This document shows positions 10,128-19,969 of a DNA stretch of 42,935 nt, in pieces. The notes under the pieces were generated by a model, which saw only the letters and a list, made by a program, of their open reading frames with translations, did not search any database and was not told the origin of the DNA. Both the position numbers and the translations under genes were made by a program. Every line of letters begins with the position of its first letter. Within the stretch, counting starts at the first letter, position 1. The stretch is from positions 1 through 42,935 of the forward strand of contig NZ_MWWY01000010.1 in the NCBI RefSeq assembly GCF_002259755.1, in the 5' to 3' direction. Source of the DNA: Bifidobacterium hapali. Its GTDB lineage: Bacteria > Actinomycetota > Actinomycetes > Actinomycetales > Bifidobacteriaceae.

Positions 10128-12785
10128 CTACTGCTCGAGGAAGATCTGCGGAGCCTTGTCGAAGTTCTTTGCGCAGTGCTCGCCGCAGAAATAGTAGGTT
10201 GTACCGTTATATTCGCGCGTGATTGCGTCCGGCTTCACCGCAACGGTCATACCGCATACTGGATCAGTTGCGGTTTCGCCCTCGGTTGGCTCGGCGTTCA
10301 TGTGCATGTGATGCATATCCATATGGTGCTCCTTGTTATTGGTATTGGACATGGTAGTTACGGAATCACGGTTTTGCCCGTTTGATTCCAAGTGTGTTAA
10401 ATCAGTGTGTTCGTCAATAATGACCTTCGGCTCGCGTGCCTCACCGCTGCCAATGTTTGCGATATTAAGTCGATCGATCGTCGCAGCGTGCAGACGATTC
10501 GCGTTCAGCACTAAGCACACCGAGCTCAACGCCATCGCAAGTCCTGCAATCATTGGGCTCAGCAGCCATCCAGTAAACGGATACAGTACGCCCGCAGCAA
10601 TCGGAATACCGATCACGTTGTATCCGAACGCCCACGCAAGATTCTCACGAATATTACGCATCGTCACATTCGATAAATTGATCGTCTTCACAACGCCGCG
10701 CAAGTCGCCGTTCATCAACGTCACATCCGCCGACTGCATCGCCACGTCAGTGCCGGTACCGATCGCAAGGCCAAGATCAGCTTGAGCCAACGCAGGCGCG
10801 TCGTTAATACCGTCGCCGACCATCGCGATCAAACCGTTCGCACGATCGCCGCGTTCCGTTTGCAAACGCTCAATCCAATACGCTTTGCCGTCTGGTCGAA
10901 CTTGCGCGATCACCGTGTCGATACCGACTTCACGAGCAACGCGAGCCGCAACTTCAGCTCGATCGCCGGACAACATCACCGTGCGCACGCCAGCTGCATG
11001 TAACGAGGCAACAGCTTCACGCGAGCCATCCTTAACCGGATCATGCTCGTAACTCGGCGAGTCGCCGGCAGCATCCGTATCGACCACGCCGCGCGTAATC
11101 GTACCCGTCTTGTCAAACACAACCGTGCGAATATCGCGTGCCTGCTCCAACGCTTTTGCTGACGTAACCAGCACGCCGTTCGTCGCGCCCACGCCCATCG
11201 CAGCCGTCACCGACAGCGGTGTCGCCAAACCGAGCGCGCACGGACAAGCGATAATCAGCACGCTCACCGCCGTCACCAGAGCGTGAGCCAGCTTCGGTTC
11301 GGGGCCAAACGCAAACCAAATCGCAAACGTCCACACGGCAATAATCATCACCGCCGGCACAAAAATACGCGCAATTCGATCAGCCAGTTTCTGTACCGGC
11401 GCTTTCGTAGCCTGCGCGCGCGAGACCATCGCAATAATCTGCGACAACACCGTGTCGCCGCCGACCTGCGTAGCTCGCATCAACAGATCGCCTTTGAGCA
11501 CAACGGTTGCGCCGGTTAACGTGCGCTCGTTTGGCTGGGTCGTGTGCTGGGCTGTGGGTTGTGCTTTCTTGTCGACCGGTTTCGACTCGCCGGTGATCAT
11601 CGACTCATCCACGCGCGCCTCGCCGTCAACCAGCTCGCCGTCGACCGGGATGCGCTCGCCGGCGTGCACGACGAGCAGATCGCCGGTCTGTACGTCGTCG
11701 ATATCGATATCGTGTGCGTTGGCTGGAGTGCGCCAGTTTGCGATGGTGGTGCCGTTGTTGAGGCTGGGGTTAGTGCTGATGTTGCTGTTATCGACGATGT
11801 TGCTGGAGATGCTGTCGACGAGGCGGTGCGCGGTGCGCGGGCGCAGTTTGATCAGTGACTGCACAGCCTTGCCGGTACCTTCGCGCGCTTTCGTTTCCAA
11901 AAGACGACCGACGAGTACTAGCGTGATCACGACGCCAACCGACTCGAAGTACGGCTCGCGAGAACCTTCCGGAAACAGCGACGATGCCACGCACAGCGCG
12001 AGACTGTACAGGTAAGCGGCGCTCGTGCCGAGCGTCACCAGCGAATTCATGTCGGGATCGCGATGGATAAGCGCAGGCCAGCCGACGCGATGAATTGGCG
12101 CGCCGCAGTAAAACATGACCGGCGTGATGAGAAGCGCTTGCAACCACGGATTCATAAGCCACATCGGCACGACATTATGCGCGCCGGGGATGAGCATAAG
12201 CATCATTGGTACGAATACTGGCAGTGTAAGCACGGTGCCGATGACGACTAGTTTGAGTAGCTGACGGATTTCCTTGGCGCGTTCCTCGGATTCGCGGCGT
12301 TCTGCGTCCAGGGTGTTTGTTGGGTTTGCGGTTGTGGTAGTTGCGGTTGCTGGTACGGTTGCGCTCGCTGGTACGGTTGCGCTGTTGCCGGTATCGTGGG
12401 TGTCGCCGGTGATTCGTAGCAAACCGTGCACCATGTTCATACCGCACGCGAACGGGTAATCGCCGGCAGGCAGAGCAGGCAAGTGCACGTCGGTACGTGT
12501 GTTGCCGGGTAGCATTGCGTCAATAGCAAGGTCTGCGAACACGACGTGAGACGTGCATTCGCCGGTTTCTTGGCGATCGAAGGTCAATGTGATCGGGGTG
12601 CCGGCTTTCATCTCGATCACCGAGGGGGAGTAGCCGCCTCGAACGCTGATTGTGGCGGTTTGTGTGCCATTGGTTAGCGTGCCGGCAGTACCCCGACGTG
12701 GCGCGAAGAAGAATCGTATGATGAGCCACGTTAGCGCAGCGGCTGCGATTAATGCCGCGGCGATGAAGAAGATGTTTGGTTCCAT
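10128..12785 (-). CDS. copA: Cupredoxin-CopA-YHS copper P1B-type ATPase, nucleotide-binding domain deleted
   Basis: 885 residues. The order is one TM segment, a cupredoxin-like domain (about 45-130, with CTSHVVF and CGMNMVHG as likely Cu ligands), P-type ATPase helices, actuator TGES, CPC motif in IIACPCALGLATP (about 514), phosphorylation site DKTGT (about 555), MLSGD, MVGDGINDAPA (about 657), a His/Met-rich linker (HHMDMHHMHM) and a C-terminal YHS domain (DPVCGMTV...FCGEHCAKNF). There is no N-terminal HMA domain. Only about 100 residues separate DKTGT from GDGIND, against nearly 200 in typical CopA, and the ATP-binding N-domain with its HP motif is missing in frame. Transport may be lost or altered. 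It is divergent from csoR, with the shared operator at 12863. Confidence 0.9.
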   Translation of the reverse strand: MEPNIFFIAAALIAAAALTWLIIRFFFAPRRGTAGTLTNGTQTATISVRGGYSPSVIEMKAGTPITLTFDRQETGECTSHVVFADLAIDAMLPGNTRTDVHLPALPAGDYPFACGMNMVHGLLRITGDTHDTGNSATVPASATVPATATTTTANPTNTLDAERRESEERAKEIRQLLKLVVIGTVLTLPVFVPMMLMLIPGAHNVVPMWLMNPWLQALLITPVMFYCGAPIHRVGWPALIHRDPDMNSLVTLGTSAAYLYSLALCVASSLFPEGSREPYFESVGVVITLVLVGRLLETKAREGTGKAVQSLIKLRPRTAHRLVDSISSNIVDNSNISTNPSLNNGTTIANWRTPANAHDIDIDDVQTGDLLVVHAGERIPVDGELVDGEARVDESMITGESKPVDKKAQPTAQHTTQPNERTLTGATVVLKGDLLMRATQVGGDTVLSQIIAMVSRAQATKAPVQKLADRIARIFVPAVMIIAVWTFAIWFAFGPEPKLAHALVTAVSVLIIACPCALGLATPLSVTAAMGVGATNGVLVTSAKALEQARDIRTVVFDKTGTITRGVVDTDAAGDSPSYEHDPVKDGSREAVASLHAAGVRTVMLSGDRAEVAARVAREVGIDTVIAQVRPDGKAYWIERLQTERGDRANGLIAMVGDGINDAPALAQADLGLAIGTGTDVAMQSADVTLMNGDLRGVVKTINLSNVTMRNIRENLAWAFGYNVIGIPIAAGVLYPFTGWLLSPMIAGLAMALSSVCLVLNANRLHAATIDRLNIANIGSGEAREPKVIIDEHTDLTHLESNGQNRDSVTTMSNTNNKEHHMDMHHMHMNAEPTEGETATDPVCGMTVAVKPDAITREYNGTTYYFCGEHCAKNFDKAPQIFLEQ

Positions 12786-12862
12786 AAGCTATCGTCGTCT
12801 CTTCTCTGTTTTCTGTGTGGAGTGTTTGATGTGCTGATTACTCCTAATAGCTATGATATACC

Positions 12863-12883
12863 ATATACCCCTATAGGGTATAT
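12863..12883. promoter_or_regulatory. CsoR operator between copA and csoR
   Basis: ATATACCC-CTATA-GGGTATAT is a palindrome of 8-bp arms around five bases, the GC-tract-flanked-by-AT pattern recognised by CsoR repressors. It sits 77 bases before copA and 57 before the chosen csoR start, so one dimer-of-dimers could repress both directions until Cu(I) binds. Confidence 0.85.
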
Positions 12884-12940
12884 ACTGATGTTGCTGATGA
12901 TTGCGCTTACGGCAAAGATCGTGGCTTGAGGAGGTGTGCT

Positions 12941-13222
12941 GTGCACGGATATGGCGAAGATAAATCGAAAGTGATTGCGAGGCTTCGGCGTGTCGAAGGG
13001 CAAATTCGCGCGGTGACGCAGATGGTTGAGGATGATACCTACTGTATTGACGTGCTGACGCAGATTGCGGCGGCGAATTCTGCGCTCAAGTCAGTGGCGC
13101 TGCTGCTGCTTGATGATCACTTAAATCATTGTGTGCGGCAGGCGACTGCTGAGGGTGGCGAAGTTGCAGACGACAAACTTAAGGAAGCGTCGGCGGCGAT
13201 CGCACGTTTGGTGAAGTCGTAG
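12941..13222 (+). CDS. csoR: Copper-sensing repressor CsoR
   Basis: A 93-residue all-helical DUF156/CsoR-family repressor. It has KVIARLRRVEGQIRAV, the signature N-terminal helix, and the Cys-His-Cys Cu(I) ligand set: Cys in DTYCIDVL, then His and Cys in DHLNHCV. The GTG start at 12941 was chosen because AGGAGG lies six bases before it; an upstream in-frame TTG at 12926 overlaps that site. The protein should release DNA on Cu(I) binding and derepress the divergent copA and itself. Confidence 0.93.
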   Translation: MHGYGEDKSKVIARLRRVEGQIRAVTQMVEDDTYCIDVLTQIAAANSALKSVALLLLDDHLNHCVRQATAEGGEVADDKLKEASAAIARLVKS

Positions 13223-13303
13223 TTTGTGTGGCTGTGGCGTGGTTTGTTGCCGTCGCGACACGCGGAACGATGTCCGTCCAGCCCCTACGATTCACTAGAA
13301 CAT

Positions 13304-14659
13304 ATGTTCGATAATGTGGTGATGATAGTTGTACTGGTCGTGGCGATGTTGCTGGCGGCTGGGCTGGGAATGGCTGCGGGATTCCTGTTAGGGCGATCCC
13401 GTGGGCAGGAGATGGCGCGTGATGCGCGTGTTGGTGAGCTTGAGGCTGCGAAAGCTGAGGGTGATTCTGCGCGCACACAGATCATGCAGTTGACGGAGCA
13501 GACAGCGCAATTGCGTGGGCAGATTGAAGGATTAAGCCAGCAATTATCGTTTGCGAAGTCACAGCTGGCACAAGCACAACAGGCTGAACAAGTGCGTATC
13601 CAACATGAGCGTGATCGTGTTGCGGCTGAGGCTGAGCGTCGACGGCGAGAACAGGCTGGTTCTCTAGAAGAGCAAAGTAAGGTATTGGCTGCACTGGCGC
13701 CTGTGCAGAAGAATCTGGACGCGTTGCAAACCAAGGTTGCTCAGATTGAAGAAGGCCGCAAACGGGAGATGGGTGCGCTTGGTGAGCAACTCAAAGGGCT
13801 TGGCGAGCAGCAAGCTCGTCTTGATCGTGAAACGAGCTCGCTATCAGCGGCCTTGCGTAATAACAAGGTGCGTGGTGCCTGGGGTGAAGCGCAGTTGCGC
13901 AATATCGTGGAATCGGCAGGTTTGCTGGAGCATGTCGATTTCGATACGCAGGTGGTTGTTACGGGCGAAGATGGTCGCATTCAGCGGCCAGATATGATCG
14001 TGCATTTGCCTGGCGGCAAGACCATTCCGATTGATGCTAAAGTTCCGTACGCGGATTACCAGAGAGCATGTGAAATTCCAGAAACCGCATCTCCTGAAGA
14101 GCTTGACCGTCGTGCTGACTTGCTGCGGGCACATGCACGGGCATTGCGCGATCATGTGAAAACATTGGGAGATAAGGCGTACTGGAATGCGTTCGATGTC
14201 GCACCAGATTTTGTGGTTGCATTCATTCCTAATGAAGCGTTGTTACAGGCAGCGCTCGAAGCAGACCCTACGCTGATGGACGATGCGTTTGCTCGCAAGG
14301 TGGCGTTGACCTCGCCGGTGACATTGTGGGCAGTGCTTAAATCGGTGGCGTACGCATGGCAGCAACAAAGTTTGACGGACGATGCTAAGAAACTGTTTGA
14401 CCTGTCTCGCGAATTGTATGAGCGGTTTGCGGTGCTCGGTGAGCGTGCCACCAAACTCGGTGTTGCTATTACAAAAACCGTTGGAGCATACAATCAATTT
14501 GCCACATCGTTGGAATCACGCGTGCTGGTGACTGCACGTAAGCTCCAGAAGATTGATGCGAATCGGATTATTGAACCGGTTGACATTATCGATTCTGGTA
14601 AAGCTGATATTCGTGAACTTACCGCACCTGAAACACAAACTGACGCCGACACTGATTGA
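13304..14659 (+). CDS. rmuC: DNA recombination protein RmuC
   Basis: 451 residues. An N-terminal TM anchor (MIVVLVVAMLLAAGLGMAAGF) is followed by a long Gln/Glu/Arg-rich coiled coil (about 35-170) and the RmuC nuclease-like domain: RGAWGEAQLRNIVE, RPDMIVHLPGGKTIPIDAKVPY, and FIPNEALLQAAL. The family limits inversions at short repeats and DNA rearrangement; its activity is not well defined biochemically. The start ATG at 13304 puts the anchor at the very N-terminus. An open extension back to 13226 adds nothing conserved. It reads in the same direction as csoR, 81 bases after it. Confidence 0.92.
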   Translation: MFDNVVMIVVLVVAMLLAAGLGMAAGFLLGRSRGQEMARDARVGELEAAKAEGDSARTQIMQLTEQTAQLRGQIEGLSQQLSFAKSQLAQAQQAEQVRIQHERDRVAAEAERRRREQAGSLEEQSKVLAALAPVQKNLDALQTKVAQIEEGRKREMGALGEQLKGLGEQQARLDRETSSLSAALRNNKVRGAWGEAQLRNIVESAGLLEHVDFDTQVVVTGEDGRIQRPDMIVHLPGGKTIPIDAKVPYADYQRACEIPETASPEELDRRADLLRAHARALRDHVKTLGDKAYWNAFDVAPDFVVAFIPNEALLQAALEADPTLMDDAFARKVALTSPVTLWAVLKSVAYAWQQQSLTDDAKKLFDLSRELYERFAVLGERATKLGVAITKTVGAYNQFATSLESRVLVTARKLQKIDANRIIEPVDIIDSGKADIRELTAPETQTDADTD

Positions 14660-14672
14660 CGGCCCGAGACGA

Positions 14673-14678
14673 TAGGCT
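14673..14678 (+). promoter_or_regulatory. -10 box of a probable leaderless transcript
   Basis: TAGGCT ends six bases before the ATG at 14685, the same box and spacing as before the chorismate mutase gene at 29291. No Shine-Dalgarno sequence is present. TTGACG at 14656 is too close to be its -35, so the -35 is unclear. Confidence 0.4.
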
Positions 14679-14684
14679 ACAACC

Positions 14685-15341
14685 ATGACCGAAGAGCATA
14701 CTTTCCGCAAAACCGGTACTGCATCCTCCTCATCAGCGAAGGTAGATGCCTCTGCTGATCAGACGCCGTTCGCACTGCTTGACCCTCGTGACCAACTGAA
14801 AACGCTGCTTAAAACCGAACTGGACGGTAAACCGTTCTGTGAACTATCAGCAGTGACGTTTGACCATCGTGGTGCTGCTATCGCTGGTCATATTTTGCTC
14901 GATACATTAGAGGAGCAAGGCTATTCGGTGGATGATTTTGATGCAGTAGGCGCACTTACTGCAGCTGCCGTGCCGTTGGTTACCTCAATGATTCTCGCGG
15001 CAGCTTCACGCGGCGAAGATCTTGATGGTTTTGTGATGGATTTCGTGTATCCGTCTATTAAAGGGCCGTCCATTAAGGGCAAGCGTGTCATTCTGGCTGA
15101 TTCATGGTTGTCTGAGAAGTCGTATGTGCAAACGTCTTCATTGGTGACCTTACGCAATGGCAACGAGTTGAGCCTTGACTTCGGCATTGTGGAACATGAA
15201 GGCGCTCAAGTCGTAGCGGTGGCATCACTGATCGGTGGCGTTGATATGGAAAAGCCAACCATTACAGTCATCAACCCAGTTGACGATGAGACTCGAGAAC
15301 TGCCATTCGTTGAGGTTTACCACGAATCCGAGTTGCGATAG
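14685..15341 (+). CDS. Phosphoribosyltransferase-fold protein, PyrE-like
   Basis: 218 residues. After a short disordered start the layout follows orotate phosphoribosyltransferase: FDHRGAAIAGHILLDTLEEQGY, VGALTAAAVPLVTSMILAA, and VILADSWLSEKSYVQTSSLV at the position of the PRPP loop. Canonical OPRTases carry a DD...TGGS motif there, whereas this protein has ADSWLSEKS, so PRPP binding may be altered or lost. It is not next to other pyrimidine genes. The transcript is probably leaderless. A paralogue with a different role is as likely as a true PyrE. Confidence 0.6.
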   Translation: MTEEHTFRKTGTASSSSAKVDASADQTPFALLDPRDQLKTLLKTELDGKPFCELSAVTFDHRGAAIAGHILLDTLEEQGYSVDDFDAVGALTAAAVPLVTSMILAAASRGEDLDGFVMDFVYPSIKGPSIKGKRVILADSWLSEKSYVQTSSLVTLRNGNELSLDFGIVEHEGAQVVAVASLIGGVDMEKPTITVINPVDDETRELPFVEVYHESELR

Positions 15342-15422
15342 CACGATACCTCAGTTCACCCGCTCTTCTGTATAGATGTAATAACGAGATGACTGCCTAC
15401 GGTAATCGTAGAAACGAGTTGT

Positions 15423-16220
15423 ATGCATACCCCTAACCCTGTATCGCTTGCGGCAAAGATGTCAGGTGAACCAACATTCCGGCAGATTGGTGTCGGTCCT
15501 TGGACTGACGAGCATCCGGGAGAGCTGCGTCCGGACGACCCCTCGTCTCCTAACTTTGACCCACGGTTTGATTCGCAACTGCTTGATGATGGTGATCAAC
15601 GTAACGTGCTTGATCGGTATCGATACTGGTCGATTGCAGCCATCAAAGCCGATCTCGATGCGCGTGGTCGTCATGATTTTGAAGTTGCTGTCGAGAACTG
15701 GACACACGACTTCAATATCGGCTCAATGGTGCGAACTGCTAACGCGTTTACCGCAAGACGCGTTCATATTGTCGGCCCACATAAATGGAACCGCAAAGGC
15801 GCACTGATGACCGAGCTGTATCAGCACGTCGAAAATCATCCGTCTATTGACGAGCTGGTCACATGCTGGCGTCATCGTATCGCAGGCGAAATCGCATCAG
15901 CTCAAGCGGATGCACAAGCGGCTGTTGCTCATCATGCTTCATTTGAACAGATTGCTGCCATTGATGCGCGCATCGACTCTCTCAAAGCAGCACGAGTCAT
16001 TGCGCTTGACATCATTCCCGGCGCAGTACCAATTGAAGGCTACCAGTTCCCGAAGCGTTGCCTCATGCTCTTCGGTGCTGAAGGCCCAGGTTTAAGTGAT
16101 AAAGCACTCGAGTTAGCCGATGATGTCGTCTACATCTCCCAGTTCGGTTCCGTGCGCTCCATCAATGCAGGAGCCGCAGCTGCCGTAGCCATGCACAGCT
16201 ACATCGCTCAGCATCTGTGA
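15423..16220 (+). CDS. SpoU/TrmH-family RNA 2'-O-methyltransferase
   Basis: 265 residues with the three SPOUT motifs: HDFNIGSMVRTANAF (motif 1, catalytic Arg), MLFGAEGPGLSDKAL (motif 2) and RSINAGAAAAVAMHSY (motif 3), which make the SAM-binding trefoil knot. The target may be tRNA or rRNA; the sequence does not say which. About 120 residues precede the core. The ATG at 15423 lacks a strong ribosome site, and a Met at codon 13 is an alternative. Confidence 0.85.
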   Translation: MHTPNPVSLAAKMSGEPTFRQIGVGPWTDEHPGELRPDDPSSPNFDPRFDSQLLDDGDQRNVLDRYRYWSIAAIKADLDARGRHDFEVAVENWTHDFNIGSMVRTANAFTARRVHIVGPHKWNRKGALMTELYQHVENHPSIDELVTCWRHRIAGEIASAQADAQAAVAHHASFEQIAAIDARIDSLKAARVIALDIIPGAVPIEGYQFPKRCLMLFGAEGPGLSDKALELADDVVYISQFGSVRSINAGAAAAVAMHSYIAQHL

Positions 16221-16331
16221 GATCAGGCAGACGGAAGGTGCCAGCATACGATGACACTATGTGACCCGGGCGTGGCACGTCTGGTGTGCAGTGGAGTGAG
16301 ACAATGTGGGTGGCGTGTCACAAACGGCTCG

Positions 16332-16337
16332 TATAGT
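16332..16337 (+). promoter_or_regulatory. -10 box before gatC, probable leaderless start
   Basis: TATAGT ends seven bases before the gatC ATG at 16345, which predicts transcription starting at or next to the A of the start codon. No clear -35 was found at 16-18 bases. Confidence 0.4.
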
Positions 16338-16344
16338 GGGGCGC

Positions 16345-16644
16345 ATGCCTACATTCACACGTGAAGAAATTGAGCATTTGGGCGATCTCGCCCGAATCGC
16401 GCTCACCGATGAGGAAATCACCCGTCTGCAGGGCGAGCTGAACGTCATCGCTGACTCTATTAATAAGGTACAGGAAGTCGCTTCTGACGACGTGCCACCG
16501 ACTGCTAATCCGATTCCGCTGGAAGCCTACCTGCGTCCGGACGTGGCTGAAACGCCGCTCACGCAGGCTGAAGCCCTGTCTGGCGCTCCGAAGACTGAGG
16601 TCGGCATGTTTGTCGCGCCGCGCATTCTAGGAAGCGAGGAGTGA
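16345..16644 (+). CDS. gatC: Asp/Glu-tRNA amidotransferase subunit C
   Basis: 99 residues; the small GatC subunit that clamps GatA to GatB. It starts [20 protein letters not shown] and ends [13 protein letters not shown], both typical. The ATG at 16345 was preferred over an upstream extension from 16306, because it starts at the conserved N-terminus and has a -10 box just upstream. It is first in the gatCAB operon; gatA follows five bases after its stop. Confidence 0.95.
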   Translation: MPTFTREEIEHLGDLARIALTDEEITRLQGELNVIADSINKVQEVASDDVPPTANPIPLEAYLRPDVAETPLTQAEALSGAPKTEVGMFVAPRILGSEE

Positions 16645-16649
16645 CAAAC

Positions 16650-18191
16650 ATGACCAACGAAGCAACTAACGAACTTGTCAAACTGTCCGCTGCCGATATG
16701 GCCGCCAAGATCAAGGCCGGCGAAGTCTCCAGCCGTGAACTGGTTGACGCCCATCTTGAAGTGATCGAATCCGCTGAGCCAAGCATCAAGGCATTCCTGA
16801 AGGTGTCTGGTGACGTGGCACGCGAGCAGGCTGACGCGTTCGACGCGAAAACAGCTGAAGAAAAAGCCCAACTGCCTGAACTGGCTGGTGTGCCGATCGC
16901 TATTAAGGACATGATCGTCACCAAGGGCATTGAAACAACCGCAGCCTCGAAGATTCTCGAAGGCTGGGTGCCGCCGTACGATGCAACCGTCATTGAAAAG
17001 CTCAAGGCAGCTGGCATGCCAATCCTCGGCAAGACCAACCTCGACGAGTTTGCACAAGGCTCGTCCACTGAGCATTCTGCCTACCAGACCACTCATAATC
17101 CGTGGGATACTGAGCGTGTCCCAGGCGGTTCCGGTGGCGGTTCTGCCTCCGCAGTCGCCGCATTCGAGGCTCCGCTGGCCCTCGGTACTGATACTGGTGG
17201 CTCGATTCGTCAGCCTGGCGCATTAACCGGTACTGTCGGCGTCAAGCCGACGTACGGTGGCGTTTCCCGTTTCGGCGCAATCGCTATGGCTTCTTCGCTC
17301 GACCAGATCGGTCCGGTGTCGCGTACTGTGCTTGATTCCGCACTGCTGCAGGAGATCATCGGCGGTCATGATCGCCGCGACTCAACGTCAATTCCTGAAG
17401 GTCCGCGTCCGATGGTCGCTGCCGCACGCGAAGGCGCCAAGCGCGACTTGAAGGGCATGAAAGTCGGCCTTATCAAGGAACTTGGTGGCGACGGCTACCA
17501 GCCCGGCGTTGAAGCACGCTTTAACGATGCGGTGAAGAAGCTTGAGGAGATGGGCGCCGAAATCGTTGAGGTTTCCTGCCCGCACTTTGAGTACTCGCTC
17601 GGCGCGTATTACATCATCATGCCGTCCGAAGTCAGCTCGAACCTCGCTCGTTACGATGGTATGCGTTACGGTCTGCGCGTTATGCCGCCGGCAGACGTCC
17701 CACAGACTGCGGCTAACATGATGGCCTACACTCGTGAAGCCGGTTTCGGCGACGAGGTCAAGCGTCGTATTATCCTCGGCACCTACGCACTGTCCGCCGG
17801 TTACTACGATGCATGGTACGGCTCTGCGCAGAAGGTCCGCACGCTCATCATTCAGGACTTCCACAACGCGTTTGAAAAGGCCGACGTGCTCGTCTCTCCG
17901 ACCAGCCCGTCCACCGCGTTCAAGTTCGGTGAGAAGATGAACGACCCGCTTGCCATGTACATGAACGATATCGCAACCATCCCGGCAAACCTTGCCGGCG
18001 TGCCTGCTATGTCGATTCCGGCTGGCCTGTCAGACGATGGTCTGCCGGTTGGTTTCCAGTTCATCGCACCGCAACAGCGTGATGAAGTCATGTACAAGCC
18101 GGCTGCCGCACTCGAAGCAGCACTCGACGAAGCGTGGGGCGGCCCGATCTGGCAGTCCATGAAGACCCCGTGGCTGAACGCCGCCGAATAA
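16650..18191 (+). CDS. gatA: Asp/Glu-tRNA amidotransferase subunit A
   Basis: 513-residue glutaminase subunit releasing ammonia from Gln for conversion of Glu-tRNA(Gln) and Asp-tRNA(Asn). The amidase-signature triad is visible: Lys in [10 protein letters not shown], cis-Ser in [12 protein letters not shown] with the [13 protein letters not shown] loop before it. AGGAG eight bases upstream supports the ATG at 16650; a GTG at 16641 overlaps the gatC stop and is less likely. Codon use is strongly biased, as expected for a highly expressed gene. Confidence 0.97.
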   Translation: MTNEATNELVKLSAADMAAKIKAGEVSSRELVDAHLEVIESAEPSIKAFLKVSGDVAREQADAFDAKTAEEKAQLPELAGVPIAIKDMIVTKGIETTAASKILEGWVPPYDATVIEKLKAAGMPILGKTNLDEFAQGSSTEHSAYQTTHNPWDTERVPGGSGGGSASAVAAFEAPLALGTDTGGSIRQPGALTGTVGVKPTYGGVSRFGAIAMASSLDQIGPVSRTVLDSALLQEIIGGHDRRDSTSIPEGPRPMVAAAREGAKRDLKGMKVGLIKELGGDGYQPGVEARFNDAVKKLEEMGAEIVEVSCPHFEYSLGAYYIIMPSEVSSNLARYDGMRYGLRVMPPADVPQTAANMMAYTREAGFGDEVKRRIILGTYALSAGYYDAWYGSAQKVRTLIIQDFHNAFEKADVLVSPTSPSTAFKFGEKMNDPLAMYMNDIATIPANLAGVPAMSIPAGLSDDGLPVGFQFIAPQQRDEVMYKPAAALEAALDEAWGGPIWQSMKTPWLNAAE

Positions 18192-18218
18192 GGCATCGGA
18201 AGAAAGAGAATAAGCACT

Positions 18219-19715
18219 ATGGCTGAAAAACTGATGAAGTACGCCGATGCCACGAAGAAATACGATGTGGTGTTCGGCCTCGAAACCCACGTCGAACTGT
18301 GCACGAACACGAAACTGTTCTGCCCAGCACACATCGAATTCGGCGGCGAACCGAACACGCAGCTGACTCCGGTAAGTCTCGGCCTGCCGGGAAGCCTGCC
18401 AGTCGTCAACAAGACGGCTGTCGACTACGCGATCAAGCTCGGTCTTGCACTGCACTGCGAAATCGCAGAGTGGAGCCAGTTCGCTCGTAAGAACTATTTC
18501 TATCCGGACATGCCGCGCGATTATCAGATCTCGCAGTATGACAAGCCGACCAACGGCAACGGTTACCTCGACGTCGAGCTCGAAGACGGTACTGTTTTCC
18601 GCGTGCCGATCGAACGTGCACACATCGAAGACGACGCCGGTAAGAACACGCACGTCGGTGGTGCTGACGGTCGCATCGAAGGCGCGGATCACTCGCTCGT
18701 CGACTACAACCGTGCTGGCGTACCGCTGATCGAAATCGTCACCAAGCCGATCGAAGGCGCGGGCGAGCGTGCTCCGGAAATCGCCGGCGCGTACATGCGC
18801 GCGATCCGCGATATCGTGCGTGCACTCGGCATTTCCCACGCTCGTATGGAGCAGGGCAACATGCGCGCTGATGTGAACGTGTCGCTGCGACCGTCTACTG
18901 ATGCGCCGTACGGCACGCGTTCGGAAACCAAGAACGTGAACTCGTTCCGCGGCATCGAAAAGACTATCCAGTATGAGATTCGCCGTCAGGCCGCGCGTCT
19001 CGACGAAGGCAAGGAAATCCTGCAGGAAACTCGCCACTGGGATGAGGCAACGCAGACCACAGCTGGTGGCCGTGTCAAGTCTGATGCGGACGATTACCGT
19101 TACTTCCCGGACCCAGATCTCGTGATGCTGCACATCACCAAGGAACACATCGCTGAGATTGAAGCCCAGATGCCGGAGATGCCGCGCGAACGTCGCAACC
19201 GACTCAAGGCTGAATGGAACCTCACCGATCTACAGCTGCGCGACATTCTCAACGCGGATGCACTCGACCTGATCGAAGACACGGTCAAAGCTGGTGCGTC
19301 TGCGGCTGGCGCTCGCAAGTGGTGGCTGGGCGAGCTGAGCCGCGAAGCTAATGCTAAGGGTGTTTCGCTCGAAGAACTACCGGTGACGCCGGCTGACGTG
19401 GCTGAGGTTGAGAAGCTGATCGCTGACGGCAAGCTCAACGATAAGCTCGCCAAGCAGACCATCGCTGGCGTACTTGCTGGTGAAGGCACGCCGGATGAGG
19501 TTGTTGCCAAGCACGGTTATAAGATCGTCGAAGATACGGGCGCTATCGAGTCGGCCGTGGACGCGGCGTTCGCAGCTAACCCGGATGTTGTCGAGAAGCT
19601 CAAGAGCGGCAACATGAAGCCGATGGGCGTGATCATCGGCGCGGTGATGAAGGCTACGCGCGGTCAGGCTGACGCGAAGGCTGTCACCGCGATCGTGCGC
19701 GCCAAGCTCAAGTAA
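18219..19715 (+). CDS. gatB: Asp/Glu-tRNA amidotransferase subunit B
   Basis: 498 residues. The GatB kinase-like cradle starts [11 protein letters not shown] and includes [43 protein letters not shown] and [13 protein letters not shown]; the C-terminal helical and YqeY-like tail domain begins near residue 300. It phosphorylates and amidates the misacylated tRNA using ammonia channelled from GatA. It is the last gene of the operon, 27 bases after gatA, with a GAAAGAG ribosome site. Confidence 0.97.
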   Translation: MAEKLMKYADATKKYDVVFGLETHVELCTNTKLFCPAHIEFGGEPNTQLTPVSLGLPGSLPVVNKTAVDYAIKLGLALHCEIAEWSQFARKNYFYPDMPRDYQISQYDKPTNGNGYLDVELEDGTVFRVPIERAHIEDDAGKNTHVGGADGRIEGADHSLVDYNRAGVPLIEIVTKPIEGAGERAPEIAGAYMRAIRDIVRALGISHARMEQGNMRADVNVSLRPSTDAPYGTRSETKNVNSFRGIEKTIQYEIRRQAARLDEGKEILQETRHWDEATQTTAGGRVKSDADDYRYFPDPDLVMLHITKEHIAEIEAQMPEMPRERRNRLKAEWNLTDLQLRDILNADALDLIEDTVKAGASAAGARKWWLGELSREANAKGVSLEELPVTPADVAEVEKLIADGKLNDKLAKQTIAGVLAGEGTPDEVVAKHGYKIVEDTGAIESAVDAAFAANPDVVEKLKSGNMKPMGVIIGAVMKATRGQADAKAVTAIVRAKLK

Positions 19716-19734
19716 GCGCGGATACGCGCATGTA

Positions 19735-19845
19735 GGGGAGCTGCCAGCGCAGCTGACTGAGGGGTAGCACACTTGCGGAACGTTCCAAGAGTGTGACTAC
19801 CCCTCAGTCGTCTGCAACGACAGCTCCCCTGACAAGGGGAGCCGC
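19735..19845. repeat. Dispersed MITE-like palindrome, family A (full length)
   Basis: Nested inverted repeats: GGGGAGCTG...CAGCTCCCC outside, ACTGAGGGGTAG/CTACCCCTCAGT inside, and GGAACGTTCC at the centre, followed by the CTCCCCTGACAAGGGGAGCC hairpin. There is no coding capacity. It lies 20 bases after the gatB stop and may double as its terminator. This is the best preserved copy in the window. Confidence 0.8.
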
Positions 19846-19969
19846 AATTAGTATGGGTGCGTTTATGAGCGGTTGGTGTATATGTGACGTCAATCTTCCC
19901 AGCAAACGATCAGGCAGGTAGGATATCTTCTGTACCGACTTCTGCCAGCGTATGTTGAGGAAAGAACGA

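Noticed and set aside
11040..11110. Frameshift explaining the short CopA cytoplasmic loop
   Set aside because: The frame is continuous from DKTGT to GDGIND, and none of the usual N-domain sequence is seen in other frames between these motifs.
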